Shown in pieces: positions 8,690 through 18,758 of a stretch of DNA of 64,000 bases (position 1 is the stretch's first letter; every line of letters begins with the position of its first letter). Source of the DNA: JACCTU01 sp963798985 (GTDB taxonomy: Bacteria > Actinomycetota > Thermoleophilia > Gaiellales > Gaiellaceae). A program made the position numbers and the translations under genes. The stretch is from the NCBI GenBank assembly GCA_963798985.1, contig CAWCVL010000001.1, positions 1 through 64,000 of the forward strand, given 5' to 3'. The notes under the pieces were generated by a model. The model ran no database searches and was not told where the DNA came from. It was given only the letters and a program-made list of their open reading frames with translations.

Positions 8690-11600
8690 GTGGCGACGAG
8701 CCCGCACGAGACGAAGGCGGCTCTCCTGGAGGCGGTCGCAGCGCGCGCCCGCGACACCGCCGAGGACGCCGAGGCGGCCGACGTGGAGCGGTTTGTCCGC
8801 TCCTACTACGCGAACGTCGCGCCGGAGGACCTGATCGACCGGAGCGAGCTCGACCTCGCCGGGGCGGCGCTCGCGCACTGGGGTCTCGCACGCGTCCGCC
8901 GGCCCGGCGAGCTAAAGGCCCATGTCTACACGCCGAGCCTCGAGGAGCACGGCTGGGAGTCCCCGCACACGGTCGTCGAGACGATCGTCGAGGACATGCC
9001 GTTCCTCGTCGACTCCGTCTCGATGGAGGTGAGCCGGCACGGGCGGGCGATCCACCTCGTCGTCCGCCCGATCATGCGAATGCGCCGGGACGACGGCGGC
9101 CGGCTGCTCGAGGTCGGAGGCGACGACGGACAGAACGAGTCGCTGATCCACGTCGAGCTCGACAGGCTCCCCGATGCGGCGGCGATCGAAGAGCTCCGCG
9201 CCGACCTGCAGCGGGTTCTCGGCGACGTGCGCGCTGCCGTCGAGGACTGGCGGCCGACACGGCAGCGGACGCAGGACATCCTCGCCGAGCTCGCGGCCGA
9301 CCCGCCCCCCGTCGACCCGGAGGAGCTCGCCGAGGCGCGCGCGTTCCTCGAGTGGCTCGAGGACGACCACTTCACGTTCCTCGGCTACCGGGAGTACGAC
9401 ATGCTGAGCGAAGAGGGCGAGGACGTGCTCCGCGCCGTCTCCGGCAGCGGCCTCGGGATCCTCCGCGAGAAGGGCGCGGAGCCGGTCTCCGCGAGCTTCG
9501 CCGTGCTGCCGCCGGAGGTGCGCAGGCGCGCGCGTGAGAAGCACCTGCTCAACCTGACCAAGGCGAACTCGCGCGCGACGGTGCACCGGCCCGTCTACCT
9601 CGACTACGTCGGCGTCAAGCGCTTCGACGACGTGGGAGAGGTCGCGGGCGAGCGGCGCTTCCTCGGTCTCTACACGCACACGGCCTACCGCGTCACGCCG
9701 TGGGAGATCCCCGTGCTGCGGCAGAAGGCGGACCGCGTGCTCGAGCGCTCGGGCCTGCTGCCCGGGAGCCACGACCACAAGGCGCTCGTCGAGATCCTCG
9801 AGACGTACCCGCGCGACGCGCTCTTCCAGATCTCGGAGGACGAGCTGCTCGAGATCGCGATGGGCATCCTCCACCTGGGCGAGCGCCGGCGCGTCCGGCT
9901 CTTCGTCCGACGCGACGTGTTCGGGCGCTTCTTCTCCTGCCTTGTCTTCCTGCCGCGCGACCGCTTCAACACCGAGAACCGGCGCAGGTCGAGGAGATAC
10001 TCAGGAGGCGTTCGGCGGGGTCAGCGTCGACTACGAGACGCACGTCTCGGCGTCGGTCCTCACGCGGCTGCACTTCGTCATCTACACCGAGCCGGGGCAC
10101 GACCCGAGTACGACGCAGCAGAGATCGAGGCGCGGCTCGCCGCGGCGACGCGCGAGTGGACGGACGACTTCCGCGACGCGCTCGTGCACCAGCTCGGCGA
10201 GGAGCGCGGCGGGGCCGCTGTTCGAGCAGTACGGCGAGGCCTTCCCCGGCGCGTACCGCGACGACTTCCCCGCGCGCCAGGCCGTGCTCGACGTGACCGG
10301 ATGGAGCAGCTCGAGCCCGGCGGCGACCTCGCGATGAGCCTCTACCTGCCGCACGCGTCTGCGCACGACCACCTCGCGTTCAAGCTGCTCCGCGCCGGGC
10401 AGCCGATCGTGCTCTCGGACGTGATGCCGCTGCTCGAGAAGATGGGCGTCAAAGTCACGGACGAGCGGCCGTACGAGGTGCGGCCGCGCGAGGGCCCGCC
10501 GGTCTGGATCTACGACTTCGGCCTCCAGCACGAGGAGGGCGCCGAGTTCCAGGCCGACGACGTCCGCGAGACGTTCCAGGACGCCTTCGCGCGCGTCTGG
10601 CGCGGCGACGCCGAGAGCGACGGCTTCAACCGCCTCGTGCTCGGCGCCGCGGCTGACCGCGCGTGAGATCACTGTGCTGCGCGCGATCGCCAAGTACCTG
10701 CGCCAGGCGGGGAGCACGTTCAGCCAGAGCTACATGGAGGACGCGCTCGCGGCGCACCCCGCGATCGCGCGCCGACTGGTCGAGCTGTTCCGCCGCCGGC
10801 TCGACCCCACCCGCTTCGAGGACACCGACGCGAAGGCGCGCGCCCTGGAGAAGGAGATCGAGGCCGCGATCGACGAGGTCGCGAGCCTCGACGAGGACCG
10901 GATCCTGCGCGGCTTCCTGCGCGTCGTCCGCGCCGTCCTGCGCACGAACTACTTCCAGACCGACGCGGAAGGGCAGGCGAAGCCGTACCTGTCGCTGAAG
11001 CTCGACCCAGAGCTGATCCCCGACCTGCCTGAGCCGCGCCCGCTGGTCGAGGTCTTCGTCTACTCGCCGCGGGTCGAGGCGGTGCACCTCCGCGCCGGCA
11101 AGGTCGCCCGCGGCGGGATCCGCTGGTCGGACCGGCGCGAGGACTTCCGCACCGAGGTGCTCGGGCTGATGAAGGCGCAGACGGTGAAGAACGCAGTCAT
11201 CGTCCCCACCGGCGCCAAGGGCGGCTTCGTCGTCAAGCGCCCGCCGCCGGGTGCGACCCGCGAGGAGCTGCAGGCCGAGGTGGTCGAGTGCTACCGGACG
11301 TTCATGCGCGGCCTGCTCGACGTCACCGACACGATCGCCGCGGGCGAGGTCGTGCCGCCGCCCGAGGTCCTCCGCCTCGACGAGGACGACCCGTACTTCG
11401 TCGTCGCCGCCGACAAGGGCACGGCGACGTTCTCCGACATCGCGAACGAGATCTCGCAGGAGTACGGCTTCTGGCTCGGCGACGCGTTCGCCTCGGGCGG
11501 CTCGGCCGGCTACGACCACAAGGCGATGGGGATCACCGCGCGCGGCGCGTGGGAGTCGGTCAAGCGGCACTTCCGCGAGCTCGGCCTCGACCTCGACGGG

Positions 11601-13558
11601 GCCGACTTCACGGCCGTCGGGATCGGCGACATGTCCGGCGACGTGTTCGGGAACGGGATGCTGCTCTCGCGGCGGCTCAAGCTGCTGGGCGCGTTCGACC
11701 ACCGGCATGTCTTCCTCGATCCGGACCCCGACCCCGAGGCAAGCCTTCGCGGAGCGGAAGCGGCTCTTCGAGCTGCCCGGTTCGTCCTGGGCCGACTACG
11801 ACGCCGAAGCTGATCTCCAAGGGCGGCGGCGTCTTCCCGCGCAGCGCGAAGTCGATCGAGCTCTCGCCCGAGGTCCGCGAAGCGCTCGGCGTCGAGGCCC
11901 AGTCGCTGACGCCGACGGAGCTCATCCAGGCGCTGCTGCGCGCGCCCGTCGACCTGCTCTGGAACGGCGGCATCGGGACGTACGTGAAGGCGCGCGACGA
12001 GCGGCACGCGGACGTCGGCGACAAGGCGAACGACGCCGTGCGCGTCGACGCCGAGGAGCTCCGAGCCCGAGTCGTCGGCGAGGGCGGCAACCTCGGCTTC
12101 ACGCAGCGCGCCCGCGTCGCGTACGCGCTCGGCGGCGGCCGGATCTACATGGACGCGATCGACAACTCGGCCGGCGTCGACTGCTCCGACCACGAGGTGA
12201 ACATCAAGATTCTGCTCGACACGATCGTCGCCGACGGCGACCTGACCGAGAAGCAGCGCAACGAGCTGCTCTTGGAGATGACCGACGAGGTCGCCGAGCT
12301 GGTGCTGCGCGACAACTACGAGCAGGCGCGCGCGATCACGACGTCGGCCGCGCAGGCGGCGTCGATGCTCGAGGTGCACGAGCGCTACATCGGCGCGCTC
12401 CAGCAGTCCGGCGCGCTGAACCGCGAGCTCGAGGCGCTGCCGAGCGATGAGACGCTCGCCGACCGGAAGGCCGCGGGCGGCGGACTCGTCGCGCCGGAGC
12501 TCGCGATGCTGCTCTCGTACACGAAGAACGTGCTCGCGGACGAGCTGCTCGCCTCCGACCTGCCGGAGGACCCGAACCTCGCAGCCGTGCTCGCGAGGTA
12601 CTTCCCGACGCGCCTGCGGGAGCGCTTCCCGGAGCAGCTGCACGGCCATGCACTCCGGCGCGAGATCGTCGTCACGCAGGCCGTCAACGACCTCGTCAAC
12701 CACGCCGGCTCGACGTTCGCGTTCCGGCTGATGGACGAGACCGGCGCGGGCGCAGCGGACGTCGTCCGCGCGTACAGCGCCGCGTGCGAGCTCTTCGGCC
12801 TGCGCAACCTCTGGGCCGAGATCGAGGCGCTCGACGGGAACGTTCCGGCCGCGGCTCAAGTGGCGATGCTGCTGAAGGCGCGCATCCTGCTCGAGCGAAG
12901 CACGCGCTGGCTCCTGCGCAACCGCCGGCGCCCGCTTGACATCGCCGAGACGGTCGCGCGCTACGCCGAGAGCACGTCGGCTTGCGCCGAGCGCCTGGTG
13001 TCGTTGCTCGATCCTGCCGAGCTCGCGGTGGCACAGGGCCACGCGGAGCAGCTGACCGCGGCCGGCGTGCCGCAGCCGCTCGCGGAGCGGGTCGCCTTCG
13101 TCGAGGCGCTCGTGCCGACGCTGGACGTCGCAGAGATCGCCGCGTCGTCCGGGCTCGAGGTGACCTCCGTCGCCGAGGTGTACTTCGCACTCGGCGCGCG
13201 CCTCGAGCTGCACTGGCTGCGCGACCGGATCGTCGCGCTCCCGCGCGACACCCGCTGGGAGGCGATGGCCCGCGCCGCGCTCCGCGACGACGTCTACGCC
13301 GAACAGGCGGAGCTGACGGCCGAGGTGATCCGCGCGGGCTCTGACGGCGTCGGCGCGCGCGAGCAGATCGACGCGTGGGCATCGCGCAACGAGGACGCGG
13401 TCGAGCGCTGCCTGCACGTCCTCGCCGACATCAAGGCGGGCGGTGCCGACGACCTCGCCAGGCTGTCGGTCGCCGTTCGCGAGATCCGGAACCTGACGCA
13501 GTCGAGCAGCGCTGCCGCGTCGCTGGCTGGTGAAAAGAAGGAGGTAGTCCATGGGTAG
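8690..13558 (+). pseudogene. gdh: NAD-specific glutamate dehydrogenase, ~1620 codons, interrupted by ~7 frame switches
   Basis: Large-type NAD-dependent glutamate dehydrogenase (glutamate to 2-oxoglutarate and ammonium). GTG start at 8690. The N-terminal regulatory region includes ETIVEDMPFLVDSVSMEVSR. The catalytic core has GGIRWSDRREDFRTEVLG, then VIVPTGAKGGFVVKR with the substrate lysine (about 11100-11240), and the nucleotide-binding stretch GIGDMSGDVFGNGML (11620-11660). The C-terminal region continues to 13558. Frame switches fall near 9985, 10002, 10108, 10212, 10295, 10660 and 11745, yet net length is a multiple of three and matches the ~1600-residue family. Conserved blocks survive in every frame, so sequence error is likelier than decay. 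The last 8 nt overlap the next gene. Confidence 0.85.
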
Positions 13559-14018
13559 CAATGACCTGACGCGCGTGCTCGAGGCGGAGGGGGTCGAGTA
13601 CGAGCTCCTCCCGCACGGTCACACGGAGTCCGCACTCGCCGAGGCGGAGGCGCTCGGCGTCGACCCGACCGACGTCGCGAAGACGCTCGTCGTCGAGACG
13701 CCCGACGGCTACGCGCGCGCCGTGCTTCCCGCCTCCGAGCGCCTCGACCTGCGGAAGCTCGGCGACTTCCTCGGCGCTGGCAAGAAGAAAGTGCACCTCG
13801 CGAGCGAGGAGGCGCTCGCCCGCGACTACCCGGAGTTCGACCTCGGCGCGGTGCCGCCGCTCGGCGGCCGGCGCGACCCGGTCGTGGTCGACCGGCGGAT
13901 CGCGGAGCGCGAGTCGGTCGTGCTCGAGGCGGGCTCGCACGACGAGTCCATTCGGGTTGCGCGCGACGACCTCGTCCGCGCGACCGGCGCGAAGGTGGCC
14001 GACATCTCCCAGGACTGA
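13551..14018 (+). CDS. YbaK/EbsC-type aminoacyl-tRNA deacylase
   Basis: 155 residues covering one YbaK domain. Features seen: an early H(G)HT-type segment LLPHGHTESALAEAEALG, the strand DVAKTLVVETPDGYARAVLP, then GAGKKKVHLASEEAL with the conserved Lys, and the end segment VPPLGGRRDPVVVDRRI. These proteins hydrolyse mischarged tRNA such as Ala- or Cys-tRNA(Pro). ATG at 13551 sits 8 nt inside the dehydrogenase gene with AAGGAGG just upstream, so the two are translationally coupled. The exact mischarged substrate cannot be told. Confidence 0.85.
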   Translation: MGSNDLTRVLEAEGVEYELLPHGHTESALAEAEALGVDPTDVAKTLVVETPDGYARAVLPASERLDLRKLGDFLGAGKKKVHLASEEALARDYPEFDLGAVPPLGGRRDPVVVDRRIAERESVVLEAGSHDESIRVARDDLVRATGAKVADISQD

Positions 14019-14030
14019 AAAGGAGGAGCC

Positions 14031-14849
14031 ATGTGTCTTCCCGGTACCGTCGAAAAGGTTCGCGAAAGCTCCCGCCGCATTGATCGACGCACGGTGCTCA
14101 TGGGCGGCGTCGGTGCGGCCATCGTCGCTGCCTTCCCGGCGAGCGCCGGCGCGGTACGGCCGGCGAAGGGACGGTTGCAGGACCTGACGCACACGTTCAC
14201 CGAAGGATTCCCCGTCTTCACCGGCGACTCGCCGGCACGCGAGACGCTCTTCACGATTCCGACCGCGGGCTTCTACTCCCAGAAGTGGACGTTCGGCGAG
14301 CACTCGGGCACGCACATGGACGCGCCCGGGCACTTCACCCTCGGCGGTCGGCTGTCGCCGGAGATCACGCCGCAGGAGCTGATCGTCCCCGTCGTCGTGA
14401 TCGACATCTCGGCACGGGCGCGCACCAATCCCGACGCGATGGTCACCGTCGACGACGTCCGCAGCTTCGAGCGCGGGCACGGACGCATCCCCGACGGCGC
14501 TCTCGTCTGCATGAACTCGGGCTGGGCGGCGAAGGTCGGCGACCCGCTCGCGTTCAAGGGCGGCGCCTCGTTCCCGAACTACCACTTCCCCGGCTTCGGC
14601 GTCGACGCCGCGATGTGGCTTGCGCGTGAGCGCGACGTCACCGGCATCGGCGTGGACACGCTGAGCCTCGACCCCGGCAACTCGTCGACCTTCCCGGTGC
14701 ACGTGAACTTTCTCGCGACGGACCGGTACGGCCTCGAGAACCTGAACAACCTGGACGAGATCCCGCCGCGCGGCGCGCTCGCGTACGTCGGCCTGATCCC
14801 GTGGGAGGAGGGCTCTGGCGGACCCTGCCGCGTGATCGCGAACTGGTAG
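14031..14849 (+). CDS. Exported cyclase-family (kynurenine formamidase-like) hydrolase
   Basis: 272 residues. The N-terminus looks like a Tat signal: DRRTVLMGGVGAAIVAAFPA, then AGA around residue 42. The mature domain carries the cyclase-family metal motif HSGTHMDAPGHF (residues about 90-101) plus later conserved acidic and His positions in HFPGFGVDAAMWLA and GVDTLSLDPGNS. Family members are Mn/Zn amidohydrolases acting on formylkynurenine, isatin and similar substrates. It follows the YbaK gene after 12 nt with an AAGGAGG ribosome site, and an ACC deaminase gene follows. Tat export suggests the metal is loaded in the cytoplasm. Substrate unknown. Confidence 0.85.
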   Translation: MCLPGTVEKVRESSRRIDRRTVLMGGVGAAIVAAFPASAGAVRPAKGRLQDLTHTFTEGFPVFTGDSPARETLFTIPTAGFYSQKWTFGEHSGTHMDAPGHFTLGGRLSPEITPQELIVPVVVIDISARARTNPDAMVTVDDVRSFERGHGRIPDGALVCMNSGWAAKVGDPLAFKGGASFPNYHFPGFGVDAAMWLARERDVTGIGVDTLSLDPGNSSTFPVHVNFLATDRYGLENLNNLDEIPPRGALAYVGLIPWEEGSGGPCRVIANW

Positions 14850-14883
14850 GGCCTAGGCCGAAGCGGTACTAGGATCACGCGCG

Positions 14884-15891
14884 GTGGGCATCGAGCGCTT
14901 CGATCGCGTCCCGCTCCTGTTCGGACCGTCACCAGTCCATCGACTCGAGCGGCTGAGCGAGCATCTCGGTGGCGCGGTCGACATCTGGGCGAAGCGGGAG
15001 GACTGCAACTCGGGCCTGGCGTACGGCGGCAACAAGGTGCGCAAGCTCGAGTACCTCGCTGCGGAAGCGCTTGCGCAGGGGTGCGACACGCTCGTCTCGA
15101 TCGGCGGCGTGCAGTCGAACCACACCCGGCAGGTCGCGGCCGTCGCGGCACGACTTGGCCTTCGTTGCGTCCTCGTGCAGGAGCGCTGGGTGGATTGGCC
15201 GGACGTCGTCTACGACAGGGTCGGCAACATCCTCCTCTCGCGGATCATGGGTGCGGACGTGCGGCTCGACCCGTCCGGCTTCGACATCGGGATTCGGAGG
15301 AGCTGGGAGGACGCACTCGCGTCGGTCGAGGAGAGCGGCGGCAAGCCCTATGCGATTCCCGCCGGCGCCTCCGACCACCCACTCGGCGGGCTCGGCTTCG
15401 CGCGCTGGGCCGACGAGGTGGCTGCGCAGGAGCGCGAGCTCAGCGTCTTTTTCAACACCGTCGTCGTCTGCTCCGTGACCGGATCGACGCAGGCCGGGAT
15501 GATCGCGGGGTTCGCAGCGCAGGAGACCGAGCGTGCCGTGCTCGGGATCGACGGTTCCGCGACCGTCGCACAGACGTGGGCTCAGATCGCACGCATCGCA
15601 AGGGCCACGGCCGAGGCGATCGAGCTCGGACGCGAGCTCGACGACTCGGAGATCGTCCTCCTCGATGAGTGGCACGCAGGCACGTACGGCATCCCGGACC
15701 AGAAGACGATCGATGCCATTCGCCTGTGCGCACGCCTGGAAGGGGTGCTCACCGATCCCGTGTACGAGGGCAAGTCGATGGCTGCGCTGATCGACCTCGT
15801 TCGGTCGGGGCGGATCGTGCCAGGGTCGCGAGTGCTCTACGCACATCTGGGCGGTCAGCCTGCGCTGAACGCCTACGCCGGAGTGTTCTGA
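14884..15891 (+). CDS. acdS: 1-aminocyclopropane-1-carboxylate deaminase
   Basis: 335 residues, full length for AcdS. PLP enzyme of the tryptophan-synthase-beta fold that cleaves ACC, the plant ethylene precursor, to ammonia and 2-oxobutyrate. The PLP lysine lies in AYGGNKVRKLEYL and the nearby SIGGVQSNHTRQVAAVAA is diagnostic. Toward the end, TDPVYEGKSM keeps the Glu and LYAHLGGQPALN keeps the Leu that separate true ACC deaminases from D-cysteine desulfhydrases. GTG start at 14884, 34 nt after the cyclase gene, so probably co-transcribed. It suggests a soil or root-associated life style. Confidence 0.88.
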   Translation: MGIERFDRVPLLFGPSPVHRLERLSEHLGGAVDIWAKREDCNSGLAYGGNKVRKLEYLAAEALAQGCDTLVSIGGVQSNHTRQVAAVAARLGLRCVLVQERWVDWPDVVYDRVGNILLSRIMGADVRLDPSGFDIGIRRSWEDALASVEESGGKPYAIPAGASDHPLGGLGFARWADEVAAQERELSVFFNTVVVCSVTGSTQAGMIAGFAAQETERAVLGIDGSATVAQTWAQIARIARATAEAIELGRELDDSEIVLLDEWHAGTYGIPDQKTIDAIRLCARLEGVLTDPVYEGKSMAALIDLVRSGRIVPGSRVLYAHLGGQPALNAYAGVF

Positions 15892-16011
15892 GTAGTCGGA
15901 GAGCCGTCGCGCTGCCGAATCTCGCACAGAGCGGGAATCCCGCCGCCTGGCCCGTTAGCCCGAACCGCGCGCGGGTACCTCCAACATGATCACGACAGAA
16001 GGGGGTCGAAC

Positions 16012-16560
16012 ATGGCGCTGATCAACGATCCGCGCAAGCTGTTCGCGTACAAGCTCGGCACCGCGCTCTCGGGTGAGAAGAAGATCCTCACGATGCTGAA
16101 GAAGCAGGAGAAGCGGGCGCAGCAGGAAGAGTTGAAGCGGCAGTTTCGGCATCACCGCGAGGAGACCGAGGGCCAGATCAGGAACATCGAGCAGGCCTTC
16201 GACGTCCTCGGCGAGAAGGCGACCGGCCGCACGAACCCCGTGGTCATGGGGCTCGCGGAGCAGGCCGACGTCCTCTACGACAAGACCGACGACGAGATCC
16301 TCGACACGGTCCTCCTCGGTGGCGCGGCCGAGACCGAGCACGTCGAGATCGCGCTCTACGAGGATCTGATCACCCAGGCACGTGCGATGGGTGAGCAGCA
16401 GGTCGTGTCGCTGCTCCAGCAGAACCTCGAGCAGGAACAGCACACGCTCGAGGAGGTCAAGCGGGCCTCGGAGCAGCTCGCGCAGCGCTCCGGGCGGCAG
16501 ATGAGCGCCGTCGGCAGCGGGCCGCAGCCAAGCGGCTTCGGCGACACCGGTCGCGAATAA
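16012..16560 (+). CDS. DUF892 / YciE-like ferritin-fold protein
   Basis: 182 residues, mostly helical, with ferritin-like repeats of Glu and His: HHREETEGQIRNIEQAF near residues 46-62 and ETEHVEIALYEDLITQA near 105-121. EQEQHTLEEVKRASEQL follows. This matches the YciE/DUF892 family, whose members are linked to general stress; metal binding is inferred from the fold. ATG at 16012 is preceded by AGAAGGGGG. It stands alone and ends in a strong hairpin. The Gly/Ser-rich last 20 residues look disordered. Confidence 0.85.
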   Translation: MALINDPRKLFAYKLGTALSGEKKILTMLKKQEKRAQQEELKRQFRHHREETEGQIRNIEQAFDVLGEKATGRTNPVVMGLAEQADVLYDKTDDEILDTVLLGGAAETEHVEIALYEDLITQARAMGEQQVVSLLQQNLEQEQHTLEEVKRASEQLAQRSGRQMSAVGSGPQPSGFGDTGRE

Positions 16561-16576
16561 CGACGGAAGGACGGGT

Positions 16577-16603
16577 CGGAGGCGGCGCTGCAAGCCGCCT
16601 CCG
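16577..16603 (+). terminator. Hairpin after the DUF892 gene
   Basis: A 10-bp perfect stem CGGAGGCGGC / GCCGCCTCCG with a 7-nt loop, 16 nt after the stop codon. The T-tract is weak, so it may act as a processing or partial termination site. Confidence 0.55.
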
Positions 16604-16648
16604 AACGTTCTCTGGCGATCCGTACGTCAGAAAAGATATACTGGGTCG

Positions 16649-16972
16649 GTGGCCACGCCCGGACAGCTCCTTCGTGACGCCCGCCGCCGGCACGGTCTGA
16701 CCCAGCAGCAGCTCGCGATGCGGGCGCGCACGAGCCAGGCGGCGATCTCCCGGATCGAGCGCGGCCTCGTCTCGCCGTCGGTGTCGATGCTCGCGCAGCT
16801 GCTCGACCTGATGGGCGAGGAGCTCGTGCTCGAGGCACACGCGATCGACTACGGCCACGACCGAACGCTGCTTCGGGAGAACCTCGCCCGCAGCGTGTCG
16901 GACCGGATCGACCACGCTACGGCGTTCGCCAACTTCGTCCTCCGCAACCGCGGTGCCGCCCGAGCCTCCTGA
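16649..16972 (+). CDS. Xre-type HTH regulator, likely antitoxin partner
   Basis: 107 residues. The HTH reads GQLLRDARRRHGLTQQQLAM, then RARTSQAAISRIERGLVSPS, a classic Xre/Cro domain at residues 5-60. The C-terminal part is helical. GTG start at 16649; the last 20 nt overlap the next gene, a nucleotidyltransferase-fold protein. A promoter-like AAAGATATACTGGG lies immediately upstream (about 16630-16646), so the transcript may be leaderless. The pairing resembles HTH/MNT-type toxin-antitoxin modules, in which the HTH protein autoregulates. Confidence 0.85.
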   Translation: MATPGQLLRDARRRHGLTQQQLAMRARTSQAAISRIERGLVSPSVSMLAQLLDLMGEELVLEAHAIDYGHDRTLLRENLARSVSDRIDHATAFANFVLRNRGAARAS

Positions 16973-17453
16973 CTTCCGTCCGAAGGCGATCCTCCGCGCG
17001 CTCATCGAGCACGAGGTCGACTTCGTCCTCATCGGCGGTCTTGCCGGAATGGCTCACGGCTCCTCGTTTCCCAGCTTCGACGTCGACATCGCCTACGGTC
17101 GCGATCGACCGAATCTGGAACGTCTCGCGTCGGCGCTTCGAGAGCTCGGCGCAACACTCCGCGGCGCACCGCCGGACGTTCCGTTTCAGCTCGACGCGAA
17201 GACGCTCGAGGCCGGCGCGCACTTCACGTTCTCAACTCCATTCGGTGCCTTGGACATCCTCGACCGGCCGGACGGTGCCCCGCCCTACGAGCAGCTGAAG
17301 GCGGCGGCGACTCTTGCGGAGATCGAAGGCGAGCGAGTGCGAGTCGCATCGCTCGACCATCTGATCGCGATGAAGGAGACGGCTGGACGGCCGAAGGACA
17401 AGCTGATGGCGACCGAGTACCGAACGCTCTCCGACGAGCTGCGCGGCGCGTAG
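16953..17453 (+). CDS. Nucleotidyltransferase-fold protein, putative toxin of an HTH/NTase pair
   Basis: 166 residues from GTG 16953. It resembles the minimal nucleotidyltransferase/AbiEii-related fold: LIEHEVDFVLIGGLAGMAHG, followed by SFDVDIAYGR with the two-Asp metal motif, then a helix of ERLASALRELGATLRG. Near the end, ERVRVASLDHLIAMKETAG with KDK is typical of this family. It overlaps the upstream Xre gene by 20 nt, so they are co-translated. Such enzymes can nucleotidylate tRNA or partner proteins. The specific target is not readable. Confidence 0.75.
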   Translation: MPPEPPDFRPKAILRALIEHEVDFVLIGGLAGMAHGSSFPSFDVDIAYGRDRPNLERLASALRELGATLRGAPPDVPFQLDAKTLEAGAHFTFSTPFGALDILDRPDGAPPYEQLKAAATLAEIEGERVRVASLDHLIAMKETAGRPKDKLMATEYRTLSDELRGA

Positions 17454-17512
17454 GAGCGCTTGGCGAACGCGTTTCGCCGCCGCCATTTGTCCCGGTAGAG
17501 TCGCCGGCGACG

Positions 17513-17791
17513 GTGGACGATGCGATCTTTCTCCTCGGGCTCGTCGGTGTTCCGCTATTCGTAGGGGCCGTCCTTGGCTATCTGCAAAAGCCGTGGTGGT
17601 GGGCGGCGGCTGCAGCCGTCGTCATCTTCGTCTTGTTCGTAATCATCCCGGCACCCGAAGAGGGAGAAAGTCGTGTCGCAAGCGGCGACATCGTTTTCTT
17701 GCTCGTCGCCTCCCTCATCGTGGCTGCCCTCGCCTGGGTCGGTGCTTTGCTGGGACGGCGGCTCGCGCGGCGACGCGTCGCCGCCCACTAG
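17513..17791 (+). CDS. Small membrane protein
   Basis: 92 residues from GTG 17513. Three hydrophobic segments are visible: FLLGLVGVPLFVGAVLGYL, then WWAAAAAVVIFVLFVII, and after a short polar loop with GEESR-like residues VFLLVASLIVAALAWVGALL. It ends in a basic GRRLARRRVAAH tail, predicted cytoplasmic. No family recognised. It lies 60 nt after the nucleotidyltransferase gene and could be in the same transcript, or may be independent. Confidence 0.6.
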   Translation: MDDAIFLLGLVGVPLFVGAVLGYLQKPWWWAAAAAVVIFVLFVIIPAPEEGESRVASGDIVFLLVASLIVAALAWVGALLGRRLARRRVAAH

Positions 17792-17825
17792 CCGTCGTCG
17801 CTTCGCCAAAGCGTCCTACAACTAA

Positions 17826-18686
17826 CTAGGCCGATCGCAGGATCCCGTAGCCCTCGCGAAGAAACGGCGTGCGGTCGATCAGCGTCCGCACGTCGTCGCT
17901 CGGGTAGGCGCCCTCCTCGGTCACGATCTCGTCGATGTGCTCCGGCGGGGTGATGTCGAAGTGCTCGTCGTCGATTCGCTCCGGTGCGTCGATCGGCGCG
18001 AGCTTGATCACCTCGCACGCGACGACGGTTCGAACGCCCAGCCGCGTCGCCGCCTCGGCGAGTGGTCGCGTGCCGACCTTGTTGCAGACGGCGCCGTCGC
18101 GGTAGACCGTGTCGGCGCCGATCAGGAAGAGCGACGCGCGCGCGAGCGCCTGCTCGGCGTCCGCGTCGTCGACGAGCTCGACGTCGAGCTTTGAGGCGCG
18201 CAGATCCTCGGAGAAGGCACGGCCCTCCTCGAACGGCGCGGAGACCGTGCAGAAGACGAGCTCGGACGGCGTGTGCAGGATCGCCTCGCGCACGGTTGCG
18301 GAAGCGGAGTGGGTGAGGACGAACGCGTCGGTCAGCGACGGCGCGAGCTGGATCGCGATCGCCGCCGCTGCGCGGTCACGGCTGTCGATCAGCCCGCGCA
18401 CCTCCTCGTCCACGAGGCGGCGCAGCTCCTCCGGCGCGAGGTGGGCGCCGTGGTGCGCAGCCGCGAGCACGCGCCCGACCGCACCGGCGATCGCGCCCAT
18501 CGCCCGCCGAGTCGCCGCCAGCTCCCGGCCCGCGGCATCGAGACGTTCCACCAACTCCTGTGAGGATTCGGCGGGTTCGGCCGCGAGTTCCGCGAGCGCC
18601 TCGACCGCCCGGCGCGCCATCCAGCTGCCGCCATGGGAGTGGTCGCTCCGCAGTTCCTCGACCCGTTCCGCGAGGACGCTACCCAT
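17826..18686 (-). CDS. eIF2B alpha/beta/delta-like protein (sugar-phosphate isomerase family)
   Basis: 286 residues. The C-terminal Rossmann-like half has the family signature ASLFLIGADTVYRDGAVCNK with VGTRPLAEAATRLGV, plus the earlier EDLRASKLDVELVDDADAEQ. This places it with eIF2B-related proteins, which include methylthioribose-1-P isomerase and ribose-1,5-bisphosphate isomerase. The N-terminal ~110 residues are helical. Bacterial members have no role in translation initiation; most are sugar-phosphate isomerases. A fragment of a paralogue survives at about 8.6 kb. Monocistronic and convergent with the small membrane-protein gene. Confidence 0.8.
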   Translation of the reverse strand: MGSVLAERVEELRSDHSHGGSWMARRAVEALAELAAEPAESSQELVERLDAAGRELAATRRAMGAIAGAVGRVLAAAHHGAHLAPEELRRLVDEEVRGLIDSRDRAAAAIAIQLAPSLTDAFVLTHSASATVREAILHTPSELVFCTVSAPFEEGRAFSEDLRASKLDVELVDDADAEQALARASLFLIGADTVYRDGAVCNKVGTRPLAEAATRLGVRTVVACEVIKLAPIDAPERIDDEHFDITPPEHIDEIVTEEGAYPSDDVRTLIDRTPFLREGYGILRSA

Positions 18687-18758
18687 CCGTCACGACCCTA
18701 GCGGGTGGGCGTAACATCGAGGTCGGTTCGGAAAAACACACGCCGGAAGGAGGCTCAG

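Noticed and set aside
11510..13561. A 680-codon minus-strand frame opposite the glutamate dehydrogenase gene
   Set aside because: Antisense shadow with no recognisable domains.
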